Below, piece after piece: positions 35,198 to 43,788 of a stretch of 64,000 nt of DNA. Location of the stretch: contig JAFWDK010000010.1 of NCBI GenBank assembly GCA_017513085.1, forward strand, positions 310,001-374,000, in the 5' to 3' direction. The first letter of the stretch is position 1. Each line of letters begins with the position of its first letter. The notes under the pieces are model-generated. The model did no database searches. It saw nothing but the letters and a program-made list of their open reading frames with translations, and was not told the DNA's origin. Position numbers and translations under genes: made by a program. This DNA comes from Clostridiales bacterium. GTDB taxonomy: Bacteria > Bacillota > Clostridia > Saccharofermentanales > Saccharofermentanaceae.

Positions 35198-35827
35198 TCA
35201 ATGCATTTTCTTCAGGAAAGACATCCTATGGATCGGCGAAATACCCAGTTCATGGATCGCCGCATAATGCGCCGCGGTTCCATACCCCTTATGCTGGGCA
35301 AACCCGTATCCCGGGAATTCTTTATCGTACTCCTCCATGATCCGGTCACGCGTCACTTTAGCCAGGATCGAAGCCGCGGCGATCGAATTAGACTTCGCAT
35401 CTCCCTTAATGATCGGCTTTACGGGAATCCCCGTACCGGTAAGATTCACCGCATCGATCAGAAGCACATCCGGTTTCAGGGCAAGTCCCGCAACGCAGGC
35501 ACGCATTGCCTTCTTCGTCGCTTCCAGGATATTGATCTCATCGATTTCTTTCGGTTCCACTCTTATGACGCAAAAGCACTTGGCCTTCTCTTTTATCTCA
35601 TCAAAAAGAACATCGCGTTTCTTAGGGGAGAGTTTCTTCGAATCATCCAGACCATAGATCGGTTTCTCCGGATCCAGAATACAGGCCGCAGCCACGACCG
35701 GTCCCGCAAGCGGACCTCTTCCCGCCTCATCAATACCACAGCAGACAGGCATACCTTCAGAAGCGGATTCTTTCTCATATGCAGACATTTCTTCAAACTT
35801 CAGTTTGAGTTTTTCTTCTCTGGTCAT
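35198..35827 (-). CDS. rnhB: Ribonuclease HII
   Basis: Removes single ribonucleotides and RNA from RNA-DNA hybrids. Motifs: CGIDEAGRGPLAGPVVAAA with the first catalytic D-E pair, DDSKKLSPKKR, VLLIDAVNL, KGDAKSNSIAAASILAKVTRD, and YGFAQHKGYGTAAH. 209 residues. AAGGAG lies 5 bp from the ATG; the gene starts 2 bp after the rbgA stop. A type 1 RNase H is also present at 60426. Confidence 0.96.
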   Translation of the reverse strand: MTREEKLKLKFEEMSAYEKESASEGMPVCCGIDEAGRGPLAGPVVAAACILDPEKPIYGLDDSKKLSPKKRDVLFDEIKEKAKCFCVIRVEPKEIDEINILEATKKAMRACVAGLALKPDVLLIDAVNLTGTGIPVKPIIKGDAKSNSIAAASILAKVTRDRIMEEYDKEFPGYGFAQHKGYGTAAHYAAIHELGISPIHRMSFLKKMH

Positions 35828-35829
35828 AG

Positions 35830-36720
35830 TTACTCCTTGTCGGGCTGATTCGGGGTTTCGAGTGTGATCCTGGCAATACGGATGTTACGCAGATCATCAA
35901 GGAACAGTTTCGCGAACCGCTCATCATTGATGCGTCCGCCGGAAAGAATGCACCCCATCTTTCTTGCCGCCTCTTCAAATCTTTCATAATCGTCTTCGAT
36001 ATAGTCTTCGGAACCTAGCGGAGCCAATTTGTATCGCGTATAGAATTCCTGGGGATAGAGCTTCTCGATAAGCTTCATACCTGAAAACGCCACATCTACC
36101 ACATCGACCACTTCCACCTTTACGGCTCCGGTCAGCGTCAGAACAAGCTGATTTCTCGGAGTTCCAAGCCTTGGCCAAAGCACTCCCGGCATATCCATCA
36201 GTTCCAACTGCCCGTCGGATCTCGCCCATTTAAAATCGCGCGTTACGCCAGGCATATCCCCTGTAACTGCAATCTTTCTATTGCAAAGCCCGTTGATCAA
36301 AGTAGATTTACCGGAATTCGGCACACCGACCACCATGGCACGGACAGGCCGACCGATACGTCCTTTGGCCTCTGCTTTAGAAAGCACATCTTTACAGGCG
36401 TCCACAGCCATACTTCTTAATTTGTCCAGGCCTTTCTTATGCGATGCATCAATAGCAATCGCAGAGATGCCCTGGGAACGGTAGTAATCGAGCCACTCGT
36501 CCGTTTTTCTCTCGTCCGCCAGATCAGCTTTGTTCAGTACGACGATCCTGGGTTTCTTTGCAACCAGCGAATCCAGATCAGGATTGCGGCTGGAAATCGG
36601 GATCCTGGCATCTACCGTCTCAAAAACGATGTCAACGAACTTCAATTTGTCCGAAACCTCGTTCAGTGCTTTTCGCATATGACCTGGAAACCAGTTGATA
36701 TTACCTTTTGTATCGCTCAT
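35830..36720 (-). CDS. rbgA: Ribosome biogenesis GTPase RbgA (YlqF)
   Basis: RbgA helps late assembly of the 50S subunit. It is a circularly permuted GTPase, and the permuted order is visible: G4 VLNKADLAD (near 62), G5-like IAIDASH, then G1 GVPNSGKSTLIN (near 131), G2 MPGVTRD and G3 ELMDMPGVLWP. The N-terminus INWFPGHMRKAL is diagnostic. 296 residues. AAGGATG precedes the ATG. The start codon overlaps the stop of a 59-codon frame upstream (ATGA). Confidence 0.95.
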   Translation of the reverse strand: MSDTKGNINWFPGHMRKALNEVSDKLKFVDIVFETVDARIPISSRNPDLDSLVAKKPRIVVLNKADLADERKTDEWLDYYRSQGISAIAIDASHKKGLDKLRSMAVDACKDVLSKAEAKGRIGRPVRAMVVGVPNSGKSTLINGLCNRKIAVTGDMPGVTRDFKWARSDGQLELMDMPGVLWPRLGTPRNQLVLTLTGAVKVEVVDVVDVAFSGMKLIEKLYPQEFYTRYKLAPLGSEDYIEDDYERFEEAARKMGCILSGGRINDERFAKLFLDDLRNIRIARITLETPNQPDKE

Positions 36721-36896
36721 AATTCATCCTTCAGATCGTTCCTCGATCTATCACTATAGACTGTTCCCGCCTGATACCAAATCTCATAATTTTCAGCAAA
36801 AACACTTTCACATTTCCAGGAAAGGTTAACGCCATTTCCTTCAACATTGGAAACACCCTTTACCTCCTGCCATTTCCCAAGTGATTCAAAACACAC
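36717..36896 (-). CDS. Possible 59-residue frame or FN3-like remnant in front of rbgA
   Basis: A frame opening with GTG at 36896 ends at TGA overlapping the rbgA ATG (ATGA). Its translation includes SLGKWQEVKGVSNVEG, NGVNLSWKCES and NYEIWYQAGTVYSDRS, which has the W...LSW...YEIWY spacing of a fibronectin type III strand set. There is no ribosome binding site at the GTG; an extended -10 (TGG-TATAAT, TATAAT at 36904-36909) would start transcription right at it. A second frame with AGGAGG and GTG 6 bp later gives a different 41-codon peptide. I cannot tell whether this is a gene, a decayed gene now acting as leader, or chance. Confidence 0.3.
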   Translation of the reverse strand: MCFESLGKWQEVKGVSNVEGNGVNLSWKCESVFAENYEIWYQAGTVYSDRSRNDLKDEL

Positions 36897-37038
36897 ATAA
36901 ATTATTATACCATTCCTGTTTTTCTATGATTCACATGTAAAAAAGAATTATTACATATCCGTCATGTGACGATTCATAAACCAATCTTACGCAAACAAAG
37001 CTATACAATGGAGTCATCAACACCAAGGAGTAAAACAA
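36897..37038. other. Gap between rbgA leader and the M1 peptidase gene
   Basis: Holds the extended -10 noted for rbgA (TATAAT on the minus strand, 36904-36909), a pair of nested inverted repeats (TCACATG 36931-36937 with CATGTGA 36963-36969; ATGTAA 36935-36940 with TTACAT 36951-36956), and AAGGAG ahead of the ATG at 37039. No plus-strand promoter with both boxes could be fixed. Confidence 0.4.
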
Positions 37039-38733
37039 ATGAAAAAACAAATCCTGTCCATACTTCTCGCTATCGCGATCCTTTCCTCTGCTGCATGCAG
37101 CAACAGCAAAGATCAGACTTCCGCAGCTTCATCCATCGTATCCTCAGAGATCTCCAAGGTCGAAACAACTTCTGCACAGAAGCCTGAAACAAGTGAAGCC
37201 CCAAAGGAAACCAATGCTTCTACCGAAACTTCGGAAACCGCATCTTCCGGTCCGGTTCTCACGCCGCTTTCAAATCAGACACAACGAGAAAAGAATCAAT
37301 ACGACCTGCACGTTACGCTCGATGACACGAATAAAACACTAAAAGTCGACCAGAAGCTGAAATATGTCAATAACACCGATGCCAATCTAGATGAGATCTA
37401 CTTTAACGTCATCCCCGCCGCGTTTTCCAAGAATGGCGGAAAAGTTTCCTTTGACTCGGTTCAGGCCAATGGAAAAGCACTGTCTATGGACAATGTTCAG
37501 GAGACAGTATATAAGATCAAACTTGACACTCCGCTCAAAAAAGGCGACACACTGGATCTGGATATGCAGTATACACTGACCATTCCCGGCATCGCGAACC
37601 GCTACGGCTATGTGAAAGAATGCTATAACCTTGGAAATTTCATCGCGACACCGGCGCTTTTCGAAAACGGAAACTGGCTCGTTCAGCCCTATATTGATAT
37701 CGGAGATGCCTTCTATACTGAAATTGCTGATTACAAGGTCAAGATCGACGTCCCGGAAGGATATACCGTATGTGCGAGCGGAACATTGAAAGACGGAGTA
37801 TATGAAGCAAGCGACATGCGTGACTTTGCCTTCAGTGCCGCAAAAGATCTAAAAGAACTAACCGAAAAGCATGAAGATTGCACGATCCATGTTTATTACA
37901 GTGAAGCATGCCAATACCAGGCCGAAACAGTCATGAAATCTGCCAAGGAGTCTTTGGAACTGTTTAACAAGACACTTGGCAAGTATCCTTATGAATCGCT
38001 TAGCCTGCTTCTTTGCAGCGTAGCCGATGACATCGGAGGAATGGAATATCCCGGAATGATCCTTTTACAGACACATAATCACCAGGACATCTTGTACAAA
38101 TATGTTAACGGACTTCTTTCTGACGACGAAATCATTAATGAAATTGAAAAAGGCAAACTCGAATTGGGCCTTCCGGAAGGACTGGATGGCGAGCCACTAA
38201 AGGGCGATGAATTAAAAAAAGAGATACTCACAACAACAAGCGAACTGAACATCACTACCGCGCATGAGATCGCACATCAGTGGTTCTACGGAATCGTCGG
38301 AAATGATGAGATCCGTCACGCCTGGCTCGATGAAGGATTCGCCCGCTTCTTCGACCACTATTATGCGGAAAAATGCCTGACTGAGCTTGATTCCGAAAGA
38401 TTTGGAATCGGACAACTGATTGGCGCGAACCAGTTTTTCACCGATCAATACAACGGTAAGACCGGCGGAGATATGTACGCGGATCTGAATAAGTCCTTAT
38501 ATGATTACCGCACCCAGCCACTGGATTACTGGGATATCTACGAGAAAGGCGCCGCTTTACTTTCCAAATTCTACTATGATCTCGGAGAAGATGCTTTCGT
38601 CAGAACCATAAAGGAATACGTACAGACCTTTGCCTTCTCCGAAGTCGATCCGGAAGAATTCAAGGATTTCTGGTCAAAGAAAGGCAACTTCGAAGAAGTA
38701 TTCAAGATCTACTTTCAAAAATCAGCCAATTAA
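37039..38733 (+). CDS. M1 family zinc metallopeptidase lipoprotein
   Basis: 564 residues. A lipoprotein signal ending LSSAAC (Cys 20) is followed by a 50-residue Ser/Thr/Glu linker, a beta-rich N-terminal domain (about 80-270) and the thermolysin-like domain. Zinc ligands: TTAHEIAHQWFYG (HExxH) and the downstream Glu in HAWLDEGFARFFD. The substrate-binding exopeptidase motif, usually GxMEN, reads GGMEYPGM. It probably trims peptides at the outer membrane face. It stands alone on the plus strand, with its own ribosome binding site (AAGGAG) and terminator. Confidence 0.92.
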   Translation: MKKQILSILLAIAILSSAACSNSKDQTSAASSIVSSEISKVETTSAQKPETSEAPKETNASTETSETASSGPVLTPLSNQTQREKNQYDLHVTLDDTNKTLKVDQKLKYVNNTDANLDEIYFNVIPAAFSKNGGKVSFDSVQANGKALSMDNVQETVYKIKLDTPLKKGDTLDLDMQYTLTIPGIANRYGYVKECYNLGNFIATPALFENGNWLVQPYIDIGDAFYTEIADYKVKIDVPEGYTVCASGTLKDGVYEASDMRDFAFSAAKDLKELTEKHEDCTIHVYYSEACQYQAETVMKSAKESLELFNKTLGKYPYESLSLLLCSVADDIGGMEYPGMILLQTHNHQDILYKYVNGLLSDDEIINEIEKGKLELGLPEGLDGEPLKGDELKKEILTTTSELNITTAHEIAHQWFYGIVGNDEIRHAWLDEGFARFFDHYYAEKCLTELDSERFGIGQLIGANQFFTDQYNGKTGGDMYADLNKSLYDYRTQPLDYWDIYEKGAALLSKFYYDLGEDAFVRTIKEYVQTFAFSEVDPEEFKDFWSKKGNFEEVFKIYFQKSAN

Positions 38734-38770
38734 CAAACAACACTTCCAGTTTCATACATCACTTAGGAAG

Positions 38771-38804
38771 CTGCCACTGCTGAACTCTCGGCGTGGCAGT
38801 TTTC
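38771..38804 (+). terminator. Terminator of the M1 peptidase gene
   Basis: CTGCCAC (38771-38777) pairs with GTGGCAG (38793-38799), followed by TTTTCC. Confidence 0.65.
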
Positions 38805-38810
38805 CTGCGA

Positions 38811-38845
38811 AATAAAAAAGAGACTGCCATAATGACAGTCTCTTT
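38811..38845 (-). terminator. Terminator of rplS (works both ways)
   Basis: AAAGAGACTG (38817-38826) pairs with CAGTCTCTTT (38836-38845). On the minus strand the T-run continues as TTTTTTATT. Confidence 0.8.
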
Positions 38846-38870
38846 CATTTGTATCGATAAGTGATTCGAA

Positions 38871-39224
38871 TTACTTCTTAGAAGAAAGCTTCTCAGTAAT
38901 TCTTGCTGCCTTACCAACGCGTCCACGCAGATAATACAGCTTCGCTCTTCTTACACGGCCCTTACGGACGATCTCAATCTTATCAATGTTAGGAGAATGA
39001 ACGGGTAAAACACGCTCAACGCCTACGCCATAGGAGAGACGGCGAATTGTCATGGTCTCAGAAAGACCGCCGCCCTTACGTGCAATCACATAGCCTTCAA
39101 ATACCTGGATACGTTCTCTGGAACCTTCCTTGATCTTCAGATGAGCCTTAACCAGATCACCAACTTCGACCTCGGAATAGCTATTACGCAGGTTATCCTG
39201 CTCGACTGCTTTAACTAAATCCAT
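38871..39224 (-). CDS. rplS: 50S ribosomal protein L19
   Basis: 117 residues at the interface of the subunits. Recognised by [41 protein letters not shown] (read in parts), [20 protein letters not shown] and the basic end [21 protein letters not shown] at 39224 is 8 bp after AGGAGG; a longer frame to 39281 runs through the leader. In many Firmicutes rplS directly follows trmD; here a DUF3267 gene and a promoter intervene. Confidence 0.97.
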   Translation of the reverse strand: MDLVKAVEQDNLRNSYSEVEVGDLVKAHLKIKEGSRERIQVFEGYVIARKGGGLSETMTIRRLSYGVGVERVLPVHSPNIDKIEIVRKGRVRRAKLYYLRGRVGKAARITEKLSSKK

Positions 39225-39294
39225 ATTCTTTTCCTCCTCTTCTGATAGATGTTCATGCCGGATCTTGCAGCGGACCATCACTTTTAGCCGTTAA

Positions 39295-39323
39295 ATGATA
39301 ACATAACGATTTTGTAGATGCAA
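39295..39323 (-). promoter_or_regulatory. rplS promoter
   Basis: TTGCAT (39318-39323), 17 bp, TATCAT (39295-39300) on the minus strand. The leader is about 64 nt. I could not match it to a known L19 leader by eye. Confidence 0.6.
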
Positions 39324-39356
39324 GTGTTTTCTGCGTTTTTCAGTACTTTCTTTTTC

Positions 39357-39379
39357 AAAAGCACCATATGCCAGTGCTT
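39357..39379 (-). terminator. Weak terminator at the end of the trmD operon
   Basis: On the minus strand AAGCAC and GTGCTT (39374-39379 with 39359-39364) pair around TGGCATATG, followed by TTG. The downstream arm is a copy of the AAAAGCAC octamer. Confidence 0.4.
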
Positions 39380-39390
39380 CAAGATGCTAT

Positions 39391-40035
39391 TCAGTCGTTT
39401 TTCTTTACAAAATACGCATATCCGACTTCGTACGGATGATCAAAAAGCATAGAGTTCTTATGCTTTCGTAATGTGAAGATAACCATTAAATCCCCACTTC
39501 CGCCAACAACACCTATGATTCCGAATGTAACAAGAAAAATAACATTTAACAAGATACCCAAAATTATCGGTAATATACCGATAATCAGTGTCGGAGCGAT
39601 TGAACCCCAGAAATAAGGAACAACTTTGAGAGGTTCCCGACAATGACAATATGGAGTTACATTTTTCGGGTTGAACCCGAAATCGATGCTTTCCCATTTC
39701 TTTTTACAATAAAAATGCCAGAAGAAACCGTGTATAAATTCATGAACAAATATCGACGCGGCAAATACAGCCATAAATATGAGCATTCCCGAAATCCCTG
39801 GCAACCCGAATAGGTGATCTGCATTGAAGGCGGAATCACCATGTATCAGCACGAAAAAGAAAAAAGAAACAGAACCAACAAAAAGCATTACTGCTAATCC
39901 GAAGATGTTGGCACCCAGCACACTGATCTTTTCAAGTCTGGCTTCGTACCCTTTCTTATCCATTTCTTCCACAAGATCCGAATATTCTTTCTTTTTTCTT
40001 TCACGGATCTTCTCGTTTTCAATTTCAATTCTCAT
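39391..40035 (-). CDS. DUF3267 membrane protein with zinc-protease-like motif
   Basis: 214 residues, with about four to five hydrophobic segments (near 45-65, 78-95, 145-165 and 168-185). The second carries FVHEFIHGFFW, an HExxH motif within a membrane segment, as in the DUF3267 family of putative membrane metalloproteases. A charged N-terminal helix (IENEKIRERKKKEYS) precedes the first span. It starts within the end of trmD (11 bp overlap), so it is translated with that operon. Substrate and role are unknown. Confidence 0.85.
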   Translation of the reverse strand: MRIEIENEKIRERKKKEYSDLVEEMDKKGYEARLEKISVLGANIFGLAVMLFVGSVSFFFFVLIHGDSAFNADHLFGLPGISGMLIFMAVFAASIFVHEFIHGFFWHFYCKKKWESIDFGFNPKNVTPYCHCREPLKVVPYFWGSIAPTLIIGILPIILGILLNVIFLVTFGIIGVVGGSGDLMVIFTLRKHKNSMLFDHPYEVGYAYFVKKND

Positions 40036-40795
40036 TTTTATGAATACTATTCCGTTCTTGAGTTTCTTTGTCTATTTCAAGGAGTTTTTTCCAGTCTTCT
40101 GCCGAAACATCCAGCTTTACTAGCATATCCGGTCGTTTCTTCCAGGTATCGTAAAGGCCATGAAGTCTCTTCCACTCTTTGATCTTCGCATGGTTACCGG
40201 AAAGCATGACTTCCGGGACTTCTTGATCATGCCAGATATTCGGCTTCGTATATTGAGGCGCTTCAAGATATCCCTGCATATGGGATTCTTCTTCATAAGC
40301 TTCAGAATTAGGAAGTACTCCCGGAATCATTCTTGAAATACAATCGATCACCACGCAGGCAGCCACTTCTCCACCAGTCAAAACATAATCGCCGATGGAA
40401 ATCTCTTCATCCACGATTTCATCAAGAACACGCTGATCGATGCCTTCGTAATGCCCACAGAGAAACACAAGATGATCAAACGAAGCAAGTTCTCTTGCCT
40501 TGGACTGAGTAAGGACTTGTCCCTTCGGACTCATAAAGATACAATGTGGTTTCTTCTCGCTATCTCTGTTATACAATGACGAAAAAGCCTGATAAACAGG
40601 CTCGCACTGCATAAGCATACCGGTTCCGCCGCCGAACAAGGTATCGTCAACCTTTCCGTAACGGTTTCCGGCAAAATCACGAATGTCGATACATTCAACA
40701 GAAAGAACGCCTTTTTCCATGGCACGACCAAGTATGCTTTCAGACAGAAAGTTCTTCACTTGATTCGGAAATAGAGTCAATACAGAATATCTCAT
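40025..40795 (-). CDS. trmD: tRNA (guanine-N1)-methyltransferase TrmD
   Basis: Methylates G37 of tRNAs reading CNN codons to prevent frameshifting. Knot-fold SAM site: FGGGTGMLMQCEPV, FMSPKGQVLTQ, LCGHYEGIDQRV, EISIGDYVLTGGE. 256 residues. ATG at 40795 gives the family start MRYSVLTLFP and has GAGG at 6 bp; GTG at 40807 lies upstream without a site. The order khpA-rimM-trmD is the usual Firmicutes one, with 8 bp after rimM. Confidence 0.97.
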   Translation of the reverse strand: MRYSVLTLFPNQVKNFLSESILGRAMEKGVLSVECIDIRDFAGNRYGKVDDTLFGGGTGMLMQCEPVYQAFSSLYNRDSEKKPHCIFMSPKGQVLTQSKARELASFDHLVFLCGHYEGIDQRVLDEIVDEEISIGDYVLTGGEVAACVVIDCISRMIPGVLPNSEAYEEESHMQGYLEAPQYTKPNIWHDQEVPEVMLSGNHAKIKEWKRLHGLYDTWKKRPDMLVKLDVSAEDWKKLLEIDKETQERNSIHKNEN

Positions 40796-40803
40796 ATCCT
40801 GCC

Positions 40804-41328
40804 TCACTCGTAAATCTCATAAAGTCCATCCGGCAAAGTGACATGCATTTTGCCGCCTTCAAGATCCACTTCCGTTACGATGGAGTTCAAATACGGGATA
40901 AGAAGTTCATTCTTTCCTTTCCGCTCGCAAAGGATAATATCACTGGCGCCCGAATTGATCACATCCTTGATTTTCCCAAGTTCACCACGCACACTGTCAA
41001 CGACGACAAGACCGATCAGATCCGCGATGAAATATCTTCCTTTCGGAAGTTTAACGGCATCTTCACGTTTAACGGCAATATACATACCTGAAAGTTTGGC
41101 GGCTTCGTCTCTGTCATCAAGTCCTTCAAACTTCAGCAGCGTCCTGCTTGGATCCACTCTTCGGCCAACGACCTTCTTCGTATCTTTAAGATTCTCCTTG
41201 GTATCTAAGAGCATACATTGTTTTAATGAAGAAAAACGACGTACATTATCCGTGAGAGGAGAAATCTTCACCTCTCCACGAACTCCATGTACGCCGGTTA
41301 TCTTACCTATGATCAGATAGTCTTTCAT
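40804..41328 (-). CDS. rimM: 16S rRNA processing protein RimM
   Basis: Helps mature the head of the 30S subunit by binding S19. The 174-residue product has an N-terminal RimM domain (IIGKITGVHGVRGEVKI, LKFEGLDDRDEAAKLSG) and the PRC-barrel with GLVVVDSVRGELGKIKDV and LLIPYLNSIVTEVDL. It overlaps the khpA stop by 4 bp. Confidence 0.96.
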   Translation of the reverse strand: MKDYLIIGKITGVHGVRGEVKISPLTDNVRRFSSLKQCMLLDTKENLKDTKKVVGRRVDPSRTLLKFEGLDDRDEAAKLSGMYIAVKREDAVKLPKGRYFIADLIGLVVVDSVRGELGKIKDVINSGASDIILCERKGKNELLIPYLNSIVTEVDLEGGKMHVTLPDGLYEIYE

Positions 41329-41552
41329 CCGATGATATCAACGATGACACGCTTGCCTTCACGAAGATACTTAGCCTTCATGATGGAACGGATCGCCTGA
41401 GCACGACGACCACCCTTACCGATAACTTTACCCATATCTTCCGGGTTTACGGTAAGCTCGAGGACAACAGAGTTTCCTCTTTCAGACTTCTTTACGACAA
41501 CATCCTCAGGATGATTGACCAGAGATTTGGCCATTGTAGTTAATAATTCCAT
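41325..41552 (-). CDS. khpA: KH-domain RNA-binding protein KhpA
   Basis: 75 residues, one KH domain with the GxxG loop in GKVIGKGGRRAQAIRSI. In Firmicutes KhpA pairs with KhpB (Jag) and affects small RNAs and cell elongation. The place between rpsP and rimM is conserved. The rimM start overlaps its end. Confidence 0.95.
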   Translation of the reverse strand: MELLTTMAKSLVNHPEDVVVKKSERGNSVVLELTVNPEDMGKVIGKGGRRAQAIRSIMKAKYLREGKRVIVDIIG

Positions 41553-41623
41553 TTTTCAAAATGCAGCATGAAAATAGAAGTAGGTGTGCTGCTTGCCTCC
41601 TGTTTGAATTGGAAGTAATGGGA

Positions 41624-41872
41624 TTACTTCTCGATAGCACCTGTCTTCTTCAAAAGAGCACGAACTGTATCTGTCGGCTGTGCGCCGTTAGCGATCCACT
41701 TCTTAGCAGCTTCATTGTCGATATTGATCTCAGCCGGCTCAACGAGCGGATTGTATGTACCGATCTCCTCGATGAAACGACCATCACGCGGATAACGACC
41801 ATCTGCTACAACTACACGATAGAAAGGAGCCTTCTTAGCACCCATTCTTCTCAAACGAATCTTTACTGCCAT
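41624..41872 (-). CDS. rpsP: 30S ribosomal protein S16
   Basis: 82 residues; [39 protein letters not shown] and [20 protein letters not shown] are diagnostic. AGGAGG precedes the ATG. It lies 102 bp after ffh, with a weak hairpin between them. Confidence 0.97.
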   Translation of the reverse strand: MAVKIRLRRMGAKKAPFYRVVVADGRYPRDGRFIEEIGTYNPLVEPAEINIDNEAAKKWIANGAQPTDTVRALLKKTGAIEK

Positions 41873-41940
41873 TTTTCTTTCCTCCTAGCAATAATACAAT
41901 TATGTTTTTTCTATATATTCTCGCGTCAGTTTTCCTTTCG

Positions 41941-41963
41941 AAAAGCACTTTCTTGGGAAGTGC
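41941..41963 (-). terminator. Weak hairpin between ffh and rpsP (possible attenuator)
   Basis: On the minus strand GCACTT (41958-41963) and AAGTGC (41945-41950) pair around a 7 nt loop, followed by TTTTCG. It may lower readthrough from ffh into rpsP. It contains an AAAAGCAC copy. Confidence 0.4.
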
Positions 41964-41974
41964 GCGTGAACATC

Positions 41975-43372
41975 TTATTTAAACGGAGAATTCTTTCCTC
42001 CAAAACCTCCGAGGCCTCCAAGTCCGCCAAGACCCATCTTGCCCATACCCGGGAATCTGCCGAGGCCCTTCTTCCCGCCTTTAGTCATTTTACTGAATTT
42101 CTTCATCATCTCAGCAGTCTGCTCATATTGCTGAACCAGCTTGTTGACCTGTTGAACCGTAGTACCGGATCCGGCAGCAATACGCTTTCTTCTGCTCGCA
42201 TTCAAAATATTCGGAACACGTCTTTCCTTCTTGGTCATAGAACGGATGATCGCCATGTTTATATCGATCACCTTATCATCTATATCTTCTTCTTTGATTT
42301 TGCCGGCAGCTCCAGGGATCATACCGAGCACGTCCTTCATGGAACCCATCTTCTTTAATTGTTCAAACTGGGAAAGAAGGTCATCCATATTAAAAGTACT
42401 GCTAAGCATACGCTCTACAGACTTGGCCGCTTCTTCTTCATCAATGGTCTGCTGGGCTTTCTCAATCAAAGAAAGGACATCACCCATACCAAGAATACGG
42501 TCCGCCATACGGTTCGGGAAGAACTCTTCGATATTATCGATCTTCTCACCGACGCAGATATACTTGATCGGCTTTCCCGTCATTTTACGGATAGACAACG
42601 CAGCACCGCCTCTGGCATCACCATCGAGCTTGGTCATAATAAATCCGTCAAGTCCGATACGGTCTTCGAAGCTCTGTGCCACCGCAACAGCTTCCTGACC
42701 GATCATGGCATCGACAACAAGAAGTTTCTCATGAGGCTTAACAAAATCACCGATCTTGATCAGTTCTTCCATCATCTCGTCATCTACGGTCATACGACCT
42801 GCCGTATCGACGAGAAGTGTATCACAAAGCAAATACTTCGCTCTTTCAATACCGGCCTTGGCAATCACGATCGGATCTTTCTCTTCCGGCATAATGAAAG
42901 ACGGAACTTCCACTTTCTGCGCCAAAACCTCCAACTGCTTCGCAGCGGCCGGACGATGTACGTCAAGAGAAAGCAATAACGGACGTTTTCCGTTCTTCTT
43001 CAGGATATTCGCAAGCTTTGCAGCCGTTGTGGTTTTACCGGCACCCTGAAGACCATAAAGCATGATCACCGTAAATCCGGAAGGCGAAACCGCCAGCTTA
43101 CTTGAAGTCTCACCGAGAAGTTCAACCAACGACTCGTGCACGATCTTAACGATCTGCTGTCCAGGCGTCAGGCTTTTCATAACATCAGCGCCCTTGCACT
43201 TCTCGCTCATATCCGCAACAAATTCTTTTACTACAGAATAATTAACATCCGCCTCAAGGAGCGCCATACGGATCTCCTTCATCATAGCCTTGATATCAGC
43301 ATCGGTAACACGGGCACTACCGCGCATCTTCGCTGTGATATTCTGCAGTTTTTGCGACAAACTTTCAAACAT
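41975..43372 (-). CDS. ffh: Signal recognition particle protein Ffh
   Basis: The SRP GTPase that binds signal peptides and 4.5S/6S RNA. 465 residues: N domain (1-95), GTPase with GLQGAGKTTTAAKLA (near 107), DVHRPAAAKQL, DTAGRM, TKLDGDARGGAALS, and the methionine-rich M domain (about 300-425) with RKRIAAGSGTTVQQVN. The C-terminus is a Gly/Met/Phe-rich tail. It starts 5 bp after ylxM, its usual partner. Confidence 0.97.
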   Translation of the reverse strand: MFESLSQKLQNITAKMRGSARVTDADIKAMMKEIRMALLEADVNYSVVKEFVADMSEKCKGADVMKSLTPGQQIVKIVHESLVELLGETSSKLAVSPSGFTVIMLYGLQGAGKTTTAAKLANILKKNGKRPLLLSLDVHRPAAAKQLEVLAQKVEVPSFIMPEEKDPIVIAKAGIERAKYLLCDTLLVDTAGRMTVDDEMMEELIKIGDFVKPHEKLLVVDAMIGQEAVAVAQSFEDRIGLDGFIMTKLDGDARGGAALSIRKMTGKPIKYICVGEKIDNIEEFFPNRMADRILGMGDVLSLIEKAQQTIDEEEAAKSVERMLSSTFNMDDLLSQFEQLKKMGSMKDVLGMIPGAAGKIKEEDIDDKVIDINMAIIRSMTKKERRVPNILNASRRKRIAAGSGTTVQQVNKLVQQYEQTAEMMKKFSKMTKGGKKGLGRFPGMGKMGLGGLGGLGGFGGKNSPFK

Positions 43373-43377
43373 TATAC

Positions 43378-43698
43378 TTATAATTCCTCAACTAAAGTGG
43401 AGAGCAACTCCTTAGCCTTCTCCTCGTTATGCTCCTCCAATGCTGAAAAAGCACTGGCAATGGTCTTCTTCTGTGCTGTGAATCTCTCAACGAGTTTCAA
43501 TTTTGCTTCGTATTCCGAAAGAGATGAGACTCCACGATGGATCGCATCATGAGCCGCTTGTCTCGAGATTCCGCAATCTTCGGCAATCTCCGCCAGTGAC
43601 ATATCTTCCTGATAACGAAGTTCAAGGATCTCTCTGGTACGCTTGGTCAGCAACTGCCCATAAAAATCAAGCAACATGCACACTTCGACGCTATCCAT
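43378..43698 (-). CDS. ylxM: YlxM-family SRP-associated DNA-binding-like protein
   Basis: 106 residues with the UPF0122 pattern: LLDFYGQLLTKRTREILELR and the sigma-like helix-turn-helix DMSLAEIAEDCGISRQAAHD. YlxM proteins modulate SRP and are nearly always just ahead of ffh, as here. ATG at 43698 is chosen because GGGAGGAT lies 6-8 bp upstream; GTG at 43716 would include that site. Confidence 0.93.
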   Translation of the reverse strand: MDSVEVCMLLDFYGQLLTKRTREILELRYQEDMSLAEIAEDCGISRQAAHDAIHRGVSSLSEYEAKLKLVERFTAQKKTIASAFSALEEHNEEKAKELLSTLVEEL

Positions 43699-43788
43699 AG
43701 AAGTATCCTCCCTCACACGCTAAAGAAGAATACCAAACTACGGAGAATGTGTCAAGCATTTTTACTTGTCAGGCGTAAATTATTTGAA

